A program made the translations under genes and the position numbers. Of a DNA stretch of 64,000 nucleotides, positions 16,182 to 25,268 are shown piece after piece. Numbering within the stretch: the first letter of the stretch is position 1; each line of letters starts with the position of its first letter. The stretch is taken from NCBI GenBank assembly GCA_964611755.1, contig CAZTBB010000005.1:7062-71061 (forward strand). Reading direction: 5' to 3'. The stretch comes from CAZTBB01 sp964611755. GTDB taxonomy: Bacteria; Pseudomonadota; Alphaproteobacteria; Micavibrionales; Micavibrionaceae. Below the pieces are notes generated by a model that saw only the letters and a list, made by a program, of their open reading frames with translations, was not told the origin of the DNA and searched no databases.

Positions 16182-18032
16182 CTACTCAGCGCCGCTTTTC
16201 ATGTCTTCGAGCTCAAGCCAGCGCGTTTCATAACGCTCAAGTTTCGCGTGTGCTTCGGCTAATTTTTGGGTGGTTTCATGAAATCCATCCGGATCATTTT
16301 GATAAAATGCCTGATCGCTGAGCTGCTCGGAATATTCCCTTACGCGCGTTTCCGCATCCGCAATTTTATCGGGCAGCATCTTCAATTCCCGCTCTAATTT
16401 ATAGCTGAGCTTTTGAGGTTTTTGTTTTGGTGTACTCTGCTCAGCATTTGTCGGGCACGGTTTGGAGGTTTCTTTTTCTTTGTTTTGTTTTGGGGGCTTT
16501 GCTGTCTGGTTTTTCTTGTCCAGATAATCGCTATAACCGCCAATGTTGATGTCGATTTTGGCATCGCCTTCAAACGCCAGAATTTTTGTCACGGTCTGAT
16601 CGAGGAAGTCACGATCATGTGAGACGATGATCAATGTGCCCTGATATTGGATCAAAATTTCTTCGAGCATATCGAGCGTATCCATATCCAGATCATTGGT
16701 TGGTTCATCCAGGATCAGGCAGGTTTTTGGATTGGCCAAAATCTTGGCCAGCATCAAGCGGTTTTTCTGCCCCCCTGAGAGTTGTGAGACTTTGTCTTGT
16801 GCGCGCGATGGATCAAACATGAAGTCTTTAAGATAGCCGCAAACATGGCGCTGCTTGCCCATGACATCAATGTAATCACCGCCCGATGGCGAGAGTGTTT
16901 TCTTGAGCGTATCTGTGGGATCAAGATCGCTGCGTTTTTGATCAAAATAAGAAAACTCCAATTCTTTTCGGGTTTTTACGCGGCCGGAATCAGGCTCTAG
17001 TTCGCCAATCAACATTTTGAGGAAACTTGTTTTTCCCGACCCATTCTTGCCGAGAATACCAATGCGATCACCGCGTTTGATGCGCAGGTTGAATTTATCC
17101 AAAATTTTGATGGTCTTGCCATCCTCCTCAAAAGATTTGGTCGTGTTGTAAAACTCGGCCACGACTTTGGAGGTCACTTCAATATTATCGATTGGCTTTA
17201 AATCAATCTTCTGCGTGGCACGCCGATAGGCGCTCTCATCGGCCTTAAGCTGGTCGCGCATCTCGCGCATCTGTTCCAATCGTCGTACATTGCGCTTGCG
17301 ACGCGCCTTTACTCCGCGGCTAGCCCACTCCACTTCTTGTTGAACAATGGTTTTACGGTTTTTAAGCTCGCGCTCTTCTTGATCGAGCAACATTTCCGAC
17401 CATTCATCAAAATATTTAAACCCGCGCGGGCTGACCTTTAATTGACCACGGTCGAGCCAGAAGACTTGATTGGTGATATTGGACAGGAATGTGCGGTCAT
17501 GCGAGATACAGAGCAATGTACCGCGATATTGGTTGAGATACACCTCCAGCCATTCAATCGCCTCGAGATCCAAATGGTTTGTCGGCTCATCCAGTAGCAA
17601 GATATCCGGTTCCTCCACCAATGCGCGCGCAAGCCCGGCGCGGCGTAGCTGCCCTCCGGACAGCCGTGTCATCTGCGCATTGACATCCAAATGCAGGGCT
17701 TCGGCCACGATATCCACCTTATAAGAGTGCAGCTCGCGCTCGCCCTCATCAATTTCTTCAAAGATGTAATCAAAGACGCGCTGGCCGTCTTTTGGGGTGA
17801 TATCCTGGCGCAAATATCCAATGGTGGTGCCCACTTCCTCCCAACGCTCTCCCGCATCCATATCTTGTGATCCCGTGATCACATTCATGAGCGTGGATTT
17901 ACCCGCGCCATTCTTGCCCACCAAGGCAATGCGGGATTTGGCATGGATGTTAAATGATAAATTCTCAAATACAGGTGTTTCGCTGTATCTGACCATTGCA
18001 TCTTTGACTGAGAGAAGAACCGGTTGTGCCAT
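16182..18032 (-). CDS. uup: ABC-F family ATPase Uup
   Basis: Soluble ABC-F protein with two ATPase cassettes and no membrane domain. Uup is linked to ribosome function and to limiting transposon excision. Walker A motifs are GKNGAGKST and GKNGSGKTS, signatures are LSGGQLRRAGLA and LSGGQKNRLMLA, and both Walker B/switch regions are intact. The linker between cassettes carries the expected long charged helix. A C-terminal coiled coil (about residues 545-615) is the DNA-binding domain typical of Uup. The ATG at 18032 (MAQPVLLSV) is preferred to the one at 18050 because family members start just before the first strand. Confidence 0.93.
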   Translation of the reverse strand: MAQPVLLSVKDAMVRYSETPVFENLSFNIHAKSRIALVGKNGAGKSTLMNVITGSQDMDAGERWEEVGTTIGYLRQDITPKDGQRVFDYIFEEIDEGERELHSYKVDIVAEALHLDVNAQMTRLSGGQLRRAGLARALVEEPDILLLDEPTNHLDLEAIEWLEVYLNQYRGTLLCISHDRTFLSNITNQVFWLDRGQLKVSPRGFKYFDEWSEMLLDQEERELKNRKTIVQQEVEWASRGVKARRKRNVRRLEQMREMRDQLKADESAYRRATQKIDLKPIDNIEVTSKVVAEFYNTTKSFEEDGKTIKILDKFNLRIKRGDRIGILGKNGSGKTSFLKMLIGELEPDSGRVKTRKELEFSYFDQKRSDLDPTDTLKKTLSPSGGDYIDVMGKQRHVCGYLKDFMFDPSRAQDKVSQLSGGQKNRLMLAKILANPKTCLILDEPTNDLDMDTLDMLEEILIQYQGTLIIVSHDRDFLDQTVTKILAFEGDAKIDINIGGYSDYLDKKNQTAKPPKQNKEKETSKPCPTNAEQSTPKQKPQKLSYKLERELKMLPDKIADAETRVREYSEQLSDQAFYQNDPDGFHETTQKLAEAHAKLERYETRWLELEDMKSGAE

Positions 18033-18206
18033 GGCTTTTATGTAGTGCATTGCGCGCTATAATCCAAGCCTTTTGCGTGATGAGGCACGTCTTTATGGTA
18101 AGCGCGCATGGATGGGTTTAAAAAAAATCACTTATCAGACAGGAAATGCTTGATTTTTATATCTGAAATTGATTATAAAGCACTGTCTTATTCAAGGCAT
18201 CTTTGC

Positions 18207-18282
18207 GTCCCGTTCGTCTAGAGGCCTAGGACACCGCCCTTTCACGGCGGCAACACGGGTTCGAATCCCGTACGGGACGCCA
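18207..18282 (+). tRNA. tRNA-Glu (anticodon TTC)
   Basis: A complete cloverleaf. The acceptor stem GTCCCGT pairs with ACGGGAC, the anticodon arm is CCGCC-CTTTCAC-GGCGG, and the T arm is ACGGG-TTCGAAT-CCCGT. The CCA end is encoded. Confidence 0.97.
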
Positions 18283-18301
18283 ATATCTCTCAAACATAAC
18301 T

Positions 18302-19033
18302 CTAGGGCTCTATCTCTTTGCCATCCCAGGCGAAGCATTTACCGCTGTCATTCGGCGTTCTTTTGTCGATCACGGAGATAAGCTGCGCGGCGGAATATGC
18401 AGGTGAGAATAACTGTCCGTCTTCGACATTGCTTTGAAAGGGTTTGGATAGGCCGCTATCAACCGTGCCGGGATGCAGGCCGATAATGATAGCATGTTTA
18501 TAGCGTCGCCCCATTTCAATTGCCGCATTTTTAATCACCATATTAAGCGCCGCCTTTGAGGCGCGATAGGCATACCAGCCACCGAGCCTGTTATCTGAAA
18601 TACTGCCTACGCGCGCGGATAGTGCCGCGAAGACGGCGCGCTTGTCTTTATGAATAAGGGGCAGGAAATGTTTGGCTGCTAATGCTGGAAAAATAGTGTT
18701 GGCAGCAAATACCCGCTCAAAATTTTGAGCCGATAAATCGCGTAATGATTTTTCCGGCATAAGGTCATCATTATGTAACAGGCCGGTGGCCACAATAATC
18801 ATGTCAACGGGGCCATCTAGGCTGACTTGCTGTGCAGCCAGTTCGATAGTTTGCTCATCATTATAATCAATAGGAGCGGTTTTGATGCGCGCATCATCAA
18901 ATGTTGGGACATGCCGTGAAAATGCGTGAAGACTGGCTTGGGGGTGGTGGTCGGCAAGTTGGGTTGTAAATTCACGGCCAATGGCGCCTGCGCACCCAAA
19001 TATAACAATATTCTTTATGGTTTCATCGCTCAT
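18302..19033 (-). CDS. Short-chain dehydrogenase/reductase
   Basis: NAD(P)-dependent oxidoreductase of the SDR superfamily, substrate unknown. The glycine-rich cofactor motif is GCAGAIGREF, an unusual form of TGxxxGIG. The catalytic triad is visible as Ser in FAALSARVGS, and Tyr and Lys in YAYRASK. The Asn of ANTIFPALAAKHF is also conserved. The ATG at 19033 (MSDETIKN) fits the family better than the extension to 19126, which would run into tRNA-Gly. The sequence resembles the CsgA-like branch. It is convergent with tRNA-Glu. Confidence 0.88.
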   Translation of the reverse strand: MSDETIKNIVIFGCAGAIGREFTTQLADHHPQASLHAFSRHVPTFDDARIKTAPIDYNDEQTIELAAQQVSLDGPVDMIIVATGLLHNDDLMPEKSLRDLSAQNFERVFAANTIFPALAAKHFLPLIHKDKRAVFAALSARVGSISDNRLGGWYAYRASKAALNMVIKNAAIEMGRRYKHAIIIGLHPGTVDSGLSKPFQSNVEDGQLFSPAYSAAQLISVIDKRTPNDSGKCFAWDGKEIEP

Positions 19034-19096
19034 ATAAGTAAATTGGTTTAAGAGCGGGCGTATTTCAAGGTCTGTATGGATAGAGGAAGAGGAAAG

Positions 19097-19170
19097 TGGA
19101 GCGGGTGACCGGGATCGAACCGGCACTACTAGCTTGGAAGGCTAGGGCTCTACCATTGAGCTACACCCGC
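19097..19170 (-). tRNA. tRNA-Gly (anticodon TCC)
   Basis: A complete cloverleaf on the minus strand. The acceptor stem GCGGGTG pairs with CACCCGC, the anticodon arm is CTAGC-CTTCCAA-GCTAG, and the T arm is GCCGG-TTCGATC-CCGGT. CCA is encoded (19097-19099). It lies 28 bases downstream of the deacetylase stop on the same strand. Confidence 0.97.
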
Positions 19171-19197
19171 AAAGGCTTAGATGATTTGAACCTTTTA

Positions 19198-19950
19198 TCA
19201 CTCGGAAAGTGTGAAATCAAGAAATTCAAAGCCCTGATCATAAAAATAATCAATGAAGCCGCATACATCATCCATAATGTCGCCTTGGTCATGGCATAAA
19301 AGATGGTGCGGATAGGCATCCGACCATAGCAAGGGATCGGCTTTTGCTTTACCGATAAGATCATCAAGAGTTTGACAGGGTTGTTTGCCTTTATGGCGAT
19401 CGGCCAGCATCCAATCCGATGATGAATATGTCAGCAGGCAATCACGCGCATCTGAAATTATAGGATGTTGGTAGAGCGGATGTCCTGCCATATCAAACGG
19501 TTGATAAAAGCCATTGTCTTGCAGATAAGCCTGAATGTTTTGGACAGGATCATTCTGCGGAATATCTGCATCACGTCCTTGTTTAATAATCTCGGAATAG
19601 CGGCGCTCCAATCGGTCGCCATCGCCGCGATCAATATAGGGGAAGCGATAAAATTTCCCGGGGCGCGTCGTGCCGGCAAGGGCATAGGCCTTTTCAATCA
19701 GGTTTTCGGCGCGTTCAAAATCATTTCGCCACTCTTCAAAGCTGAGATCACCGGCAGGAATATGCGCGTAGGAATGATTACCGATCATAAACCCATTCTC
19801 GATTGTGTGTATGGCTAGATCCATATTCTTATCCATCTGATCGCCGCGATGAAAAAACAAGGCAGGGATAGAGCGCTCTTTTAAAAAAGAGAGCAAATCG
19901 TCATGACGCTCTGATGGGCCGTCATCTATTGTGAGGTAAGTTTTTGGCAC
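19198..19950 (-). CDS. Polysaccharide deacetylase-like (NodB homology) protein
   Basis: Carbohydrate esterase family 4-like protein of 250 residues that would remove acetyl groups from an amino-sugar polymer or a related substrate. The metal and catalytic motifs are TIDDGPS near the N-terminus, HSYAH (H-x3-H) and RFPY. There is no signal peptide, so it would act in the cytosol unless exported otherwise. That is unusual for peptidoglycan deacetylases and leaves the substrate open. It overlaps the stop of the glucokinase gene by 25 bases and is the last gene of a three-gene unit (VIT transporter, glucokinase, deacetylase). Confidence 0.8.
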   Translation of the reverse strand: MPKTYLTIDDGPSERHDDLLSFLKERSIPALFFHRGDQMDKNMDLAIHTIENGFMIGNHSYAHIPAGDLSFEEWRNDFERAENLIEKAYALAGTTRPGKFYRFPYIDRGDGDRLERRYSEIIKQGRDADIPQNDPVQNIQAYLQDNGFYQPFDMAGHPLYQHPIISDARDCLLTYSSSDWMLADRHKGKQPCQTLDDLIGKAKADPLLWSDAYPHHLLCHDQGDIMDDVCGFIDYFYDQGFEFLDFTLSE

Positions 19951-20921
19951 GCAAGCAATCCCCTGAAAGCGAGATATGGTTCTTTGACATGAAAGACAGG
20001 CGTATTTGTGATGGCCTTGAAGACTTGTTCGGAGGCCTTGGGCGCTGAAAATAAATAGCTTTCAAAAACTGGCCAGTCGAATTTTTGTGCCTTGATGATA
20101 TGGTCTAAAACACCGCCCATGAGATACAGCCCACCATAGGCATGGCCTGTTATCACCGCATTGGCGCAAAACAGGCCGAAGAATTCATGAAAAAGGCGCA
20201 GAGCTCTGTGGGCTTGTAAACTCTCTGAGGCGATGATATCGGCCGGCGAGTCAAAATGCACATCGCTATTTTCAAGATCGCATACCGCGCGGGCAATATT
20301 GAGAAGGCCGAACCCGCTAATGAGGTATTCGAAGACAACGACATCATACTCATTTTGTGCTTTTACCTTTTGGATGATTTGCCATTGCTCATCATTCAGG
20401 GCAACCGCCGGCATATGCCCGCCATGTGTTTTGTTGACAGACCAATTGCCCGGAATATCGGGGTGCAAAAACCCGAGCCCCAACCCTGTGCCGGGCCCGG
20501 CAAGGCAGCGCGAATATTGTTCGGCGGCAATATCATCAATAGTATGATCATCTTGATCGGGGCTGAGTTGTGTGGCATCGCTTTCGTTTAAAACAGGCAG
20601 GGCCCATGTGGCTGCTTCAAAATCATTGAGGATCAATTCAATTTGAAAGCCTTGTTCCTGGATGTCTTTGAGATCGATCACCCAAGGATTATTATTGGTA
20701 AAGCGCCATGAACAATTTGTTTCGGAATATGCAGCGGTGGCAATCATGATGGATGTGCTTTGTACAGATTGGTCACTGATATATTGTCTTAATACATCCA
20801 TAAAGCTTGGGAATGCGCTGACATCATATTTCATGATGCTCTCCGCTTGATAGTGAAGCTTTCCCTCTTCAGCAAGGCCAAAGCGAGCATATGTTCCGCC
20901 AATATCCGTCAAGATAACCAT
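19926..20921 (-). CDS. glk: Glucokinase (Glk family)
   Basis: ATP-dependent glucose kinase, giving glucose 6-phosphate in the cytosol. The phosphate-binding motif at the N-terminus is LTDIGGTYARFGL. The central GPGTGLGLGFL and the sugar-binding region THGGHMPAVA follow, where family members usually have EGGH. EYLISGFGLLNIARAVCD matches the conserved E-x-[IV]-LSGPGL segment. The C-terminal ITGHAYGGLYLMGGVLDH completes the fold. The 331-residue length is normal. Only 4 bases separate it from the upstream VIT gene, so they are probably co-transcribed. Confidence 0.88.
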   Translation of the reverse strand: MVILTDIGGTYARFGLAEEGKLHYQAESIMKYDVSAFPSFMDVLRQYISDQSVQSTSIMIATAAYSETNCSWRFTNNNPWVIDLKDIQEQGFQIELILNDFEAATWALPVLNESDATQLSPDQDDHTIDDIAAEQYSRCLAGPGTGLGLGFLHPDIPGNWSVNKTHGGHMPAVALNDEQWQIIQKVKAQNEYDVVVFEYLISGFGLLNIARAVCDLENSDVHFDSPADIIASESLQAHRALRLFHEFFGLFCANAVITGHAYGGLYLMGGVLDHIIKAQKFDWPVFESYLFSAPKASEQVFKAITNTPVFHVKEPYLAFRGLLACQKLTSQ

Positions 20922-20925
20922 GTTG

Positions 20926-21660
20926 TTATAATGCTACACCGGTAAAGTTTCGTAAAGCATAACCGATGAGAAAGGCCATGCCAGCCGCTGCCAGGCCTAT
21001 AAACATTGTCTCCAGACCTTCGCGTGACCAATGTTTGATTGACCACAGGCTTTTGAGGGAGCCAATGATGAAAAATGTGATGGCCGATGCGCCAAGGGCA
21101 TAAAGCGGGGCTTGTTCTGTATAGAATAAAAACGGGAGAAGCGGCATGGCGCCACAGACAATAAAGGCCAGAAATGTATGAAAGCCGGAGCCAAGAGCAG
21201 AATGGGATGGCTTGGCTACGCCATATTCCTCTTGCAACATAAAGCTGATCCATAGGGAATGATCGCGGGAGATTGATTGCACCATTTGGTCTAGCTCTTC
21301 GCCGACAAATCCTTTGGCTTCAAAAATCTGCCGTGTTTCTTCAATTTCACCCTCGTAATGTTTTTCAATATGGGATTCTTCAATTTTATGCAGGCGTTTG
21401 TAATTATCATGCTCGGCTTTGGATGAGCTATAGGCGCCGGCCGCCATGGAAAACCCGTCGCCGACCAGATTGGCCAAACCCAATATAAGTACAATCAGGG
21501 GCGATAGATTTGCACCAATGACGGCGGCAACGATGGCAAAGGTTGTGACAACACCATCAATGCCACCATAGACCCATTCTTTTAAGTAAAATTCAGATGG
21601 CCCTTTATTCAGGCGCTCTGCAATCGCCTCCGGGCTATGGTCGTGATTGTGATTAAACAT
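20926..21660 (-). CDS. VIT1/CCC1-family metal transporter
   Basis: Integral membrane protein of the VIT1/CCC1 iron and manganese transporter family, 244 residues. The first helix carries the family signature YGGIDGVVTTFAIVAAVIGA, followed by LGLANLVGDGFSMAAGAYSS. A cytosolic, Glu-rich metal-binding helical region follows (about residues 85-150, with EESHIEKHYEGEIEE), then three more membrane segments. A His-rich N-terminus (FNHNHDHS) may add metal binding. Direction of transport is not evident. It leads the unit with glucokinase and the deacetylase; the functional link to these is unclear. Confidence 0.9.
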   Translation of the reverse strand: MFNHNHDHSPEAIAERLNKGPSEFYLKEWVYGGIDGVVTTFAIVAAVIGANLSPLIVLILGLANLVGDGFSMAAGAYSSSKAEHDNYKRLHKIEESHIEKHYEGEIEETRQIFEAKGFVGEELDQMVQSISRDHSLWISFMLQEEYGVAKPSHSALGSGFHTFLAFIVCGAMPLLPFLFYTEQAPLYALGASAITFFIIGSLKSLWSIKHWSREGLETMFIGLAAAGMAFLIGYALRNFTGVAL

Positions 21661-21760
21661 AGCTGCATGGTAGACGATTTTTGATAGACATTAAAGTACT
21701 GAGAAATAAGCGTTTGGGTTATGGCGGTGGGCGTAGTCTACCGATAACCATTCTCCTAGT

Positions 21761-22354
21761 TTATAGAAGCATATTTCGAAAAGTTATCGAAACACGTCGC
21801 GTTCGCTCTAACTTGAACCCATTAACAATGTCGTACTTGCGTCCGGGGATGGCATGTGTCCATTCGTAACGCGCCGCGCCGGACAATACGATCAGGCTAC
21901 GCTCTTGTAGATATAGCTCTTCTTTGCGGCCATCTCGCGCATTTTGAAATTGCATCATCGCGCTAGAACCAAGGCTCAGAGAGGCAATCGTTTCGCCGAA
22001 ACAGGGCACGCAGTCGACATGCGCAGAGATACCTTGCCCCGGTTCGTATTCATTGACGATGGCTTGATCGGGTGCGGTTTGAAAGATGCCCTGATCACTC
22101 AAACGCTTGGCTATCGGCTCTATCCAATCCGGTAACTCGCCTAGATATGCATCATTTGTAACCGCGCGTGCTTTGTAGTCGTACTTGTAACCGTAGTGCT
22201 GCACCCGGCGTTTAAGGTCGTTTAACCAAGGGCTTTGATTGATGGCTTCCAGCAATGCGCGTTCTTCATCTGCTGTGATAAAATCAGGCACGTATGATAG
22301 CCCCTCTATATCTGGGGCTTTTTGATCCTCTATATCAAACAGCAAGTTCATCAT
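21761..22354 (-). CDS. alkB: AlkB-like 2-oxoglutarate/Fe(II) dioxygenase
   Basis: Oxidative demethylase of the AlkB superfamily, which repairs alkylated bases in DNA or RNA. The iron ligands are H112 and D114 in AHVDCVPCFG and H167 in WTHAIPGRK. The 2-oxoglutarate-binding Arg are R187 and R193 in RRVSITFR. ASLSLGSSAMMQF is the usual strand after HxD. The 197-residue length fits the short COG3145 type. The start overlaps the stop of the upstream gene (ATGATGA), so translation is coupled to it. It is the last gene of a Fic / membrane protein / AlkB unit. Confidence 0.9.
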   Translation of the reverse strand: MMNLLFDIEDQKAPDIEGLSYVPDFITADEERALLEAINQSPWLNDLKRRVQHYGYKYDYKARAVTNDAYLGELPDWIEPIAKRLSDQGIFQTAPDQAIVNEYEPGQGISAHVDCVPCFGETIASLSLGSSAMMQFQNARDGRKEELYLQERSLIVLSGAARYEWTHAIPGRKYDIVNGFKLERTRRVSITFRNMLL

Positions 22355-23127
22355 TGAGATTTGAACTCATCGTATTTCGCTAATAGCTCGTAAAATAGTT
22401 CGGTTTGCAAGTCTTGATTAGTTTCGGGATCTTGGTTTGCATCCGAATCATAAAAAGCAATAAAACGCTCCAACTCCTGTTCATTTTTAAAAACAGGAAT
22501 TGCAAAAGTTTCACCACCCGATTTTTTCAGATTGGCGGAATGATCAGCACGATACAGCTTTGCAGTAAAACCCTGATAAGCATATTCAATGCTGTCTTGC
22601 AGATAAAAATATATTCGCCCTTTTCCTACCGCCCGCCAATCAGGTGCGACAATGGTCTTTTTCCCACCATCGAAAATCACTATATGAATTTCGTGCAACA
22701 CAGTGCCATGAAAAAAGATCCTTCTACAATACGCGCCGTTGCCTGTCTCGTAATGCCTGCCTATCTCGCCGCGCGTCCACTCTTGGGTGAAAGGCAAATC
22801 AGCCTCTACCGTAGATATTGTAAATTCAGGTGCAGCCTCATAATAGTCTTCATAATTATCGCCACCTGATGACTTCCAGCCACTATAATCGCTTAAATAT
22901 TCTTTTGCCTTCTCGATGGGCTTCATGTTTTTCATGCGGTTGTCATGATATTCCAGAAGCAATAAGACGGCCGTTAAAGACGCATAAATAATCCACGTCC
23001 AATGACACCAAGAATTATCCTTGTCGATGAAAAAAGCTACAAAAGCCATTGAAGCTATGATTGTGGCTTTAATCAAAAATGCATATTCATTTAATATTTT
23101 TGATATTTTCAAATTCAACTCACTCAC
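22351..23127 (-). CDS. Membrane protein of unknown function between fic and alkB
   Basis: The 258-residue protein is not recognised. Two hydrophobic segments lie near the N-terminus (about residues 16-33 and 43-59), separated by a short loop with DKDNSWCHW. A soluble domain of about 190 residues follows that looks beta-rich in the middle (FTISTVEADLPFTQEWT, then IFFHGTVLHEIHIVIFDGG). The C-terminus is acidic and helical with several Asp, Glu and Gln. It begins 8 bases inside the end of fic and ends inside the start of alkB, so all three are translated as a unit. Its role is unknown. Confidence 0.75.
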   Translation of the reverse strand: MSELNLKISKILNEYAFLIKATIIASMAFVAFFIDKDNSWCHWTWIIYASLTAVLLLLEYHDNRMKNMKPIEKAKEYLSDYSGWKSSGGDNYEDYYEAAPEFTISTVEADLPFTQEWTRGEIGRHYETGNGAYCRRIFFHGTVLHEIHIVIFDGGKKTIVAPDWRAVGKGRIYFYLQDSIEYAYQGFTAKLYRADHSANLKKSGGETFAIPVFKNEQELERFIAFYDSDANQDPETNQDLQTELFYELLAKYDEFKSQ

Positions 23128-24235
23128 CTAATTCTTCAACGCTAGCCAAACGATAGCTTGTGCTGCGACCACTTCCAGGATTTTTAACAAAAGCGCCCAT
23201 TTCCAAGAGCGCTTTAATATCCCGAAAAGCTGTGTCCGTTGAGCATTTTGCCAATTTTGCGTATTTAGATGTATTCATATGGCCTTTAAAATCTTCAAAC
23301 ATTATATTTACGATTAAGCGTTGCCGCTCGTTGATTGATTTCTGATTCAAATAATCCCATAGCTTTGACTTATGAAGAACGCTCGCCAATGTATCTTCCG
23401 CGCCTTCAATTGTGCGTTCAAGGCATTTCAAAAACCATAAGAGCCATTTCGTAATATCAGCATCGCTTTTTTGCTGGGCTTCAAGCTGCGCGTAATAATC
23501 TTTACGTTCCGCTTCAATTTGTGCCGACATAGAGTAGAAGCGCTCCGCTGTATTATCAGCGCGTGCAAGTGCCATATCTGCAATAGCGCGTGCAATACGG
23601 CCATTTCCATCTTCGAACGGGTGAATTGTTACAAACCATAGATGCGCAACGGCCGCTTTGATAACAGCATCAATCTCAGATTCTGTATCTAGCCACTTTA
23701 GAAACGCATTCATCTCTTTCTTTAATATTTTTGCAGCTGGCGCTTCAAAATGAACCTTTTCTCGTCCCATCGGGCCAGAAACCACCTGCATAGCACCGGC
23801 ATCTTCAGGACGATACGCACCAACTGTAATGCGCTGCATACCACTTCGCCCTGTCTGGAAAAGTGCAGCATGCCATTCAAATAGACGGTCTTGCGTGAGC
23901 GGTTTTTTAAAATTCTGCGTAGCATCCAGCATCATCTCTACAATTCCTTCAACGTCACGACTGGCAGGAATAAGTCCGGCCATATCAATGCCGAGTCTGC
24001 GCGCAATGGATGAGCGAACTTCTTCCGGATTAAGAATTTCTCCCTCAATAGCAGATGATTTAAGAATATCATTTGTAAGAGTATTCAGGCTGGCTTCTTG
24101 CTTTAGATCAAAGCCAAGCGCTTGCATGCGGCCCAACAATCGTCCCTGTATGTGTCTGACCTTAATCAGGCATGGCGTTACCACTTCCTGATCCCAGGAA
24201 AAATTAGGCCAATCTTTGTGTTCGTAAATCCACAT
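23120..24235 (-). CDS. Fic-domain AMPylase with C-terminal winged helix
   Basis: Fic-family enzyme of about 370 residues that would transfer AMP (or another nucleotide) to target proteins. Numbered from the GTG at 24244, the active motif HPFEDGNGRIAR is complete (H198-R209). An N-terminal inhibitory motif of the S/T-x3-E-G type is present (S63-G68 in SSAIEG), so activity is probably self-restrained (class II). The N-terminus resembles DUF4172. A C-terminal segment (about 305-365) with AKCSTDTAFRDIKALLEMGAF looks like a winged helix-turn-helix, suggesting DNA binding. The ATG at 24235 is chosen. Repeated TCACCGCA elements surround its promoter. Confidence 0.9.
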   Translation of the reverse strand: MWIYEHKDWPNFSWDQEVVTPCLIKVRHIQGRLLGRMQALGFDLKQEASLNTLTNDILKSSAIEGEILNPEEVRSSIARRLGIDMAGLIPASRDVEGIVEMMLDATQNFKKPLTQDRLFEWHAALFQTGRSGMQRITVGAYRPEDAGAMQVVSGPMGREKVHFEAPAAKILKKEMNAFLKWLDTESEIDAVIKAAVAHLWFVTIHPFEDGNGRIARAIADMALARADNTAERFYSMSAQIEAERKDYYAQLEAQQKSDADITKWLLWFLKCLERTIEGAEDTLASVLHKSKLWDYLNQKSINERQRLIVNIMFEDFKGHMNTSKYAKLAKCSTDTAFRDIKALLEMGAFVKNPGSGRSTSYRLASVEELGE

Positions 24236-24240
24236 GATAA

Positions 24241-24316
24241 TCACCGCATATTTTAATGTGATTATACCGTTTATTCACCGCAAAAGCAACTATATTCACT
24301 GCATATTATGCGGTAA
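24241..24316 (-). promoter_or_regulatory. fic promoter with repeated operator-like elements
   Basis: On the minus strand TTGCTT (24284-24289) and TATAAT (24261-24266) stand 17 bp apart. The element TCAC[C/T]GCA appears at 24241, 24275 and 24296, and once inverted (TGCGGTAA) at 24309-24316. The last two form the palindrome GCATATTATGC (24301-24311). Copies overlap the spacer, lie downstream of the -10 and lie upstream of the -35, as repressor sites would. No Shine-Dalgarno is seen before the ATG at 24235, so the leader is short. Confidence 0.7.
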
Positions 24317-24621
24317 TTAAGCATATTGATCGGCTCATGGAGGATATTTCATACTACATGTTATCACACAATTTTATGGATAATAAGCACCGCTAAAAAC
24401 TAGAAATATCAATCTTGGGAAGATGATTTTGGTCAGGTGGAGAAGCATTCTGTGCAGCTGTTAGTTGTTCTAAACTGCGATTGTAATAACGAGCCATGTA
24501 GTGCCAGTTTTTTTAATGATTTCTCTCATTCTCACCCATCTGCCAGAAAATAGCCTCAGATGTGTCTGGGAGTGTGCGGGAGATACGGCAAAAATAGAAA
24601 AATAGTTTAAAAAAGGGGTTG
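24317..24621. other. Spacer between fic promoter and tRNA-Ser
   Basis: About 300 non-coding bases. No ORF with a plausible start, no repeat and no RNA gene could be identified. Confidence 0.5.
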
Positions 24622-24709
24622 TGGCGGAGACGGGGGGATTCGAACCCCCGAGAGGTTGCCCTCAACACGCTTTCCAGGCGTGCGCCTTAAGCCGCTCGGC
24701 CACGTCTCC
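24622..24709 (-). tRNA. tRNA-Ser (anticodon GGA)
   Basis: Class II tRNA on the minus strand. The acceptor stem starts GGAGACG, the anticodon loop is CTGGAAA between CACGC and GCGTG, and a long variable arm is present. The T arm GGGGG-TTCGAAT-CCCCC and encoded CCA complete it. Confidence 0.97.
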
Positions 24710-24893
24710 TTCCATGCCTTGAATGTCATAGCATGAACATCAAGAATGATCCCGGTTATATAGCGGTTTCATTACACGATGTCCACTCAGAAGATTGAAA
24801 TTGGCTTCTCATTATATGAAAACAGTGCTATCCTGAGGATTGTGTTTTTAAACGGAACGCGTATTACCTAATTTATTATCTTGTCTATTCGTT

Positions 24894-25262
24894 ATGGGTC
24901 GTCTTCTTTTAATATTAGCCACAGTGCCGCTGGTTTTGACTTTGGGTCATGACCTGTATTTGCATTTCAACAGCATTTCCCCTCAGACGGGCGTTGTTTA
25001 TCTCACAAGTTTAGGCCAGCTTTGGCAGGATAACCACGTATCCTCCCTTGGTTGGTTGGTCGAACAGGTCAAGGACAATCCGGAACAGCGTGAATTGGTG
25101 AAATCAATTCTGAATACCGAGGCGGTTCTGGTGACGCTATGTTTTGCCTTGGTTTTTTATGTGCCGATCCTTCTGATTTCTTTTTTCAGGCTGCTATCCG
25201 GTGCAGGCTCCGAGCAAAGACGTATTGATGAGCTGGAATCACGCAAGCAAAGACGTTTCTAA
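24894..25262 (+). CDS. Small membrane protein of unknown function
   Basis: The 122-residue protein has a hydrophobic N-terminal segment (about residues 3-20) and a second one near the C-terminus (about 78-101), followed by a charged tail (RRIDELESRKQRRF). The central part contains VVYLTSLGQLWQDNHVSSL and a Glu-rich helix, probably periplasmic. I do not recognise the family. No clear ribosome-binding site precedes the ATG. It is convergent with the hydrolase gene, whose stop is 6 bases away. Confidence 0.65.
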   Translation: MGRLLLILATVPLVLTLGHDLYLHFNSISPQTGVVYLTSLGQLWQDNHVSSLGWLVEQVKDNPEQRELVKSILNTEAVLVTLCFALVFYVPILLISFFRLLSGAGSEQRRIDELESRKQRRF

Positions 25263-25268
25263 GCTTGG

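Noticed and set aside
24317..24621. Search for a remnant of a mobile element beside tRNA-Ser
   Set aside because: No integrase, attachment repeat or fragment of the tRNA 3' end was seen.
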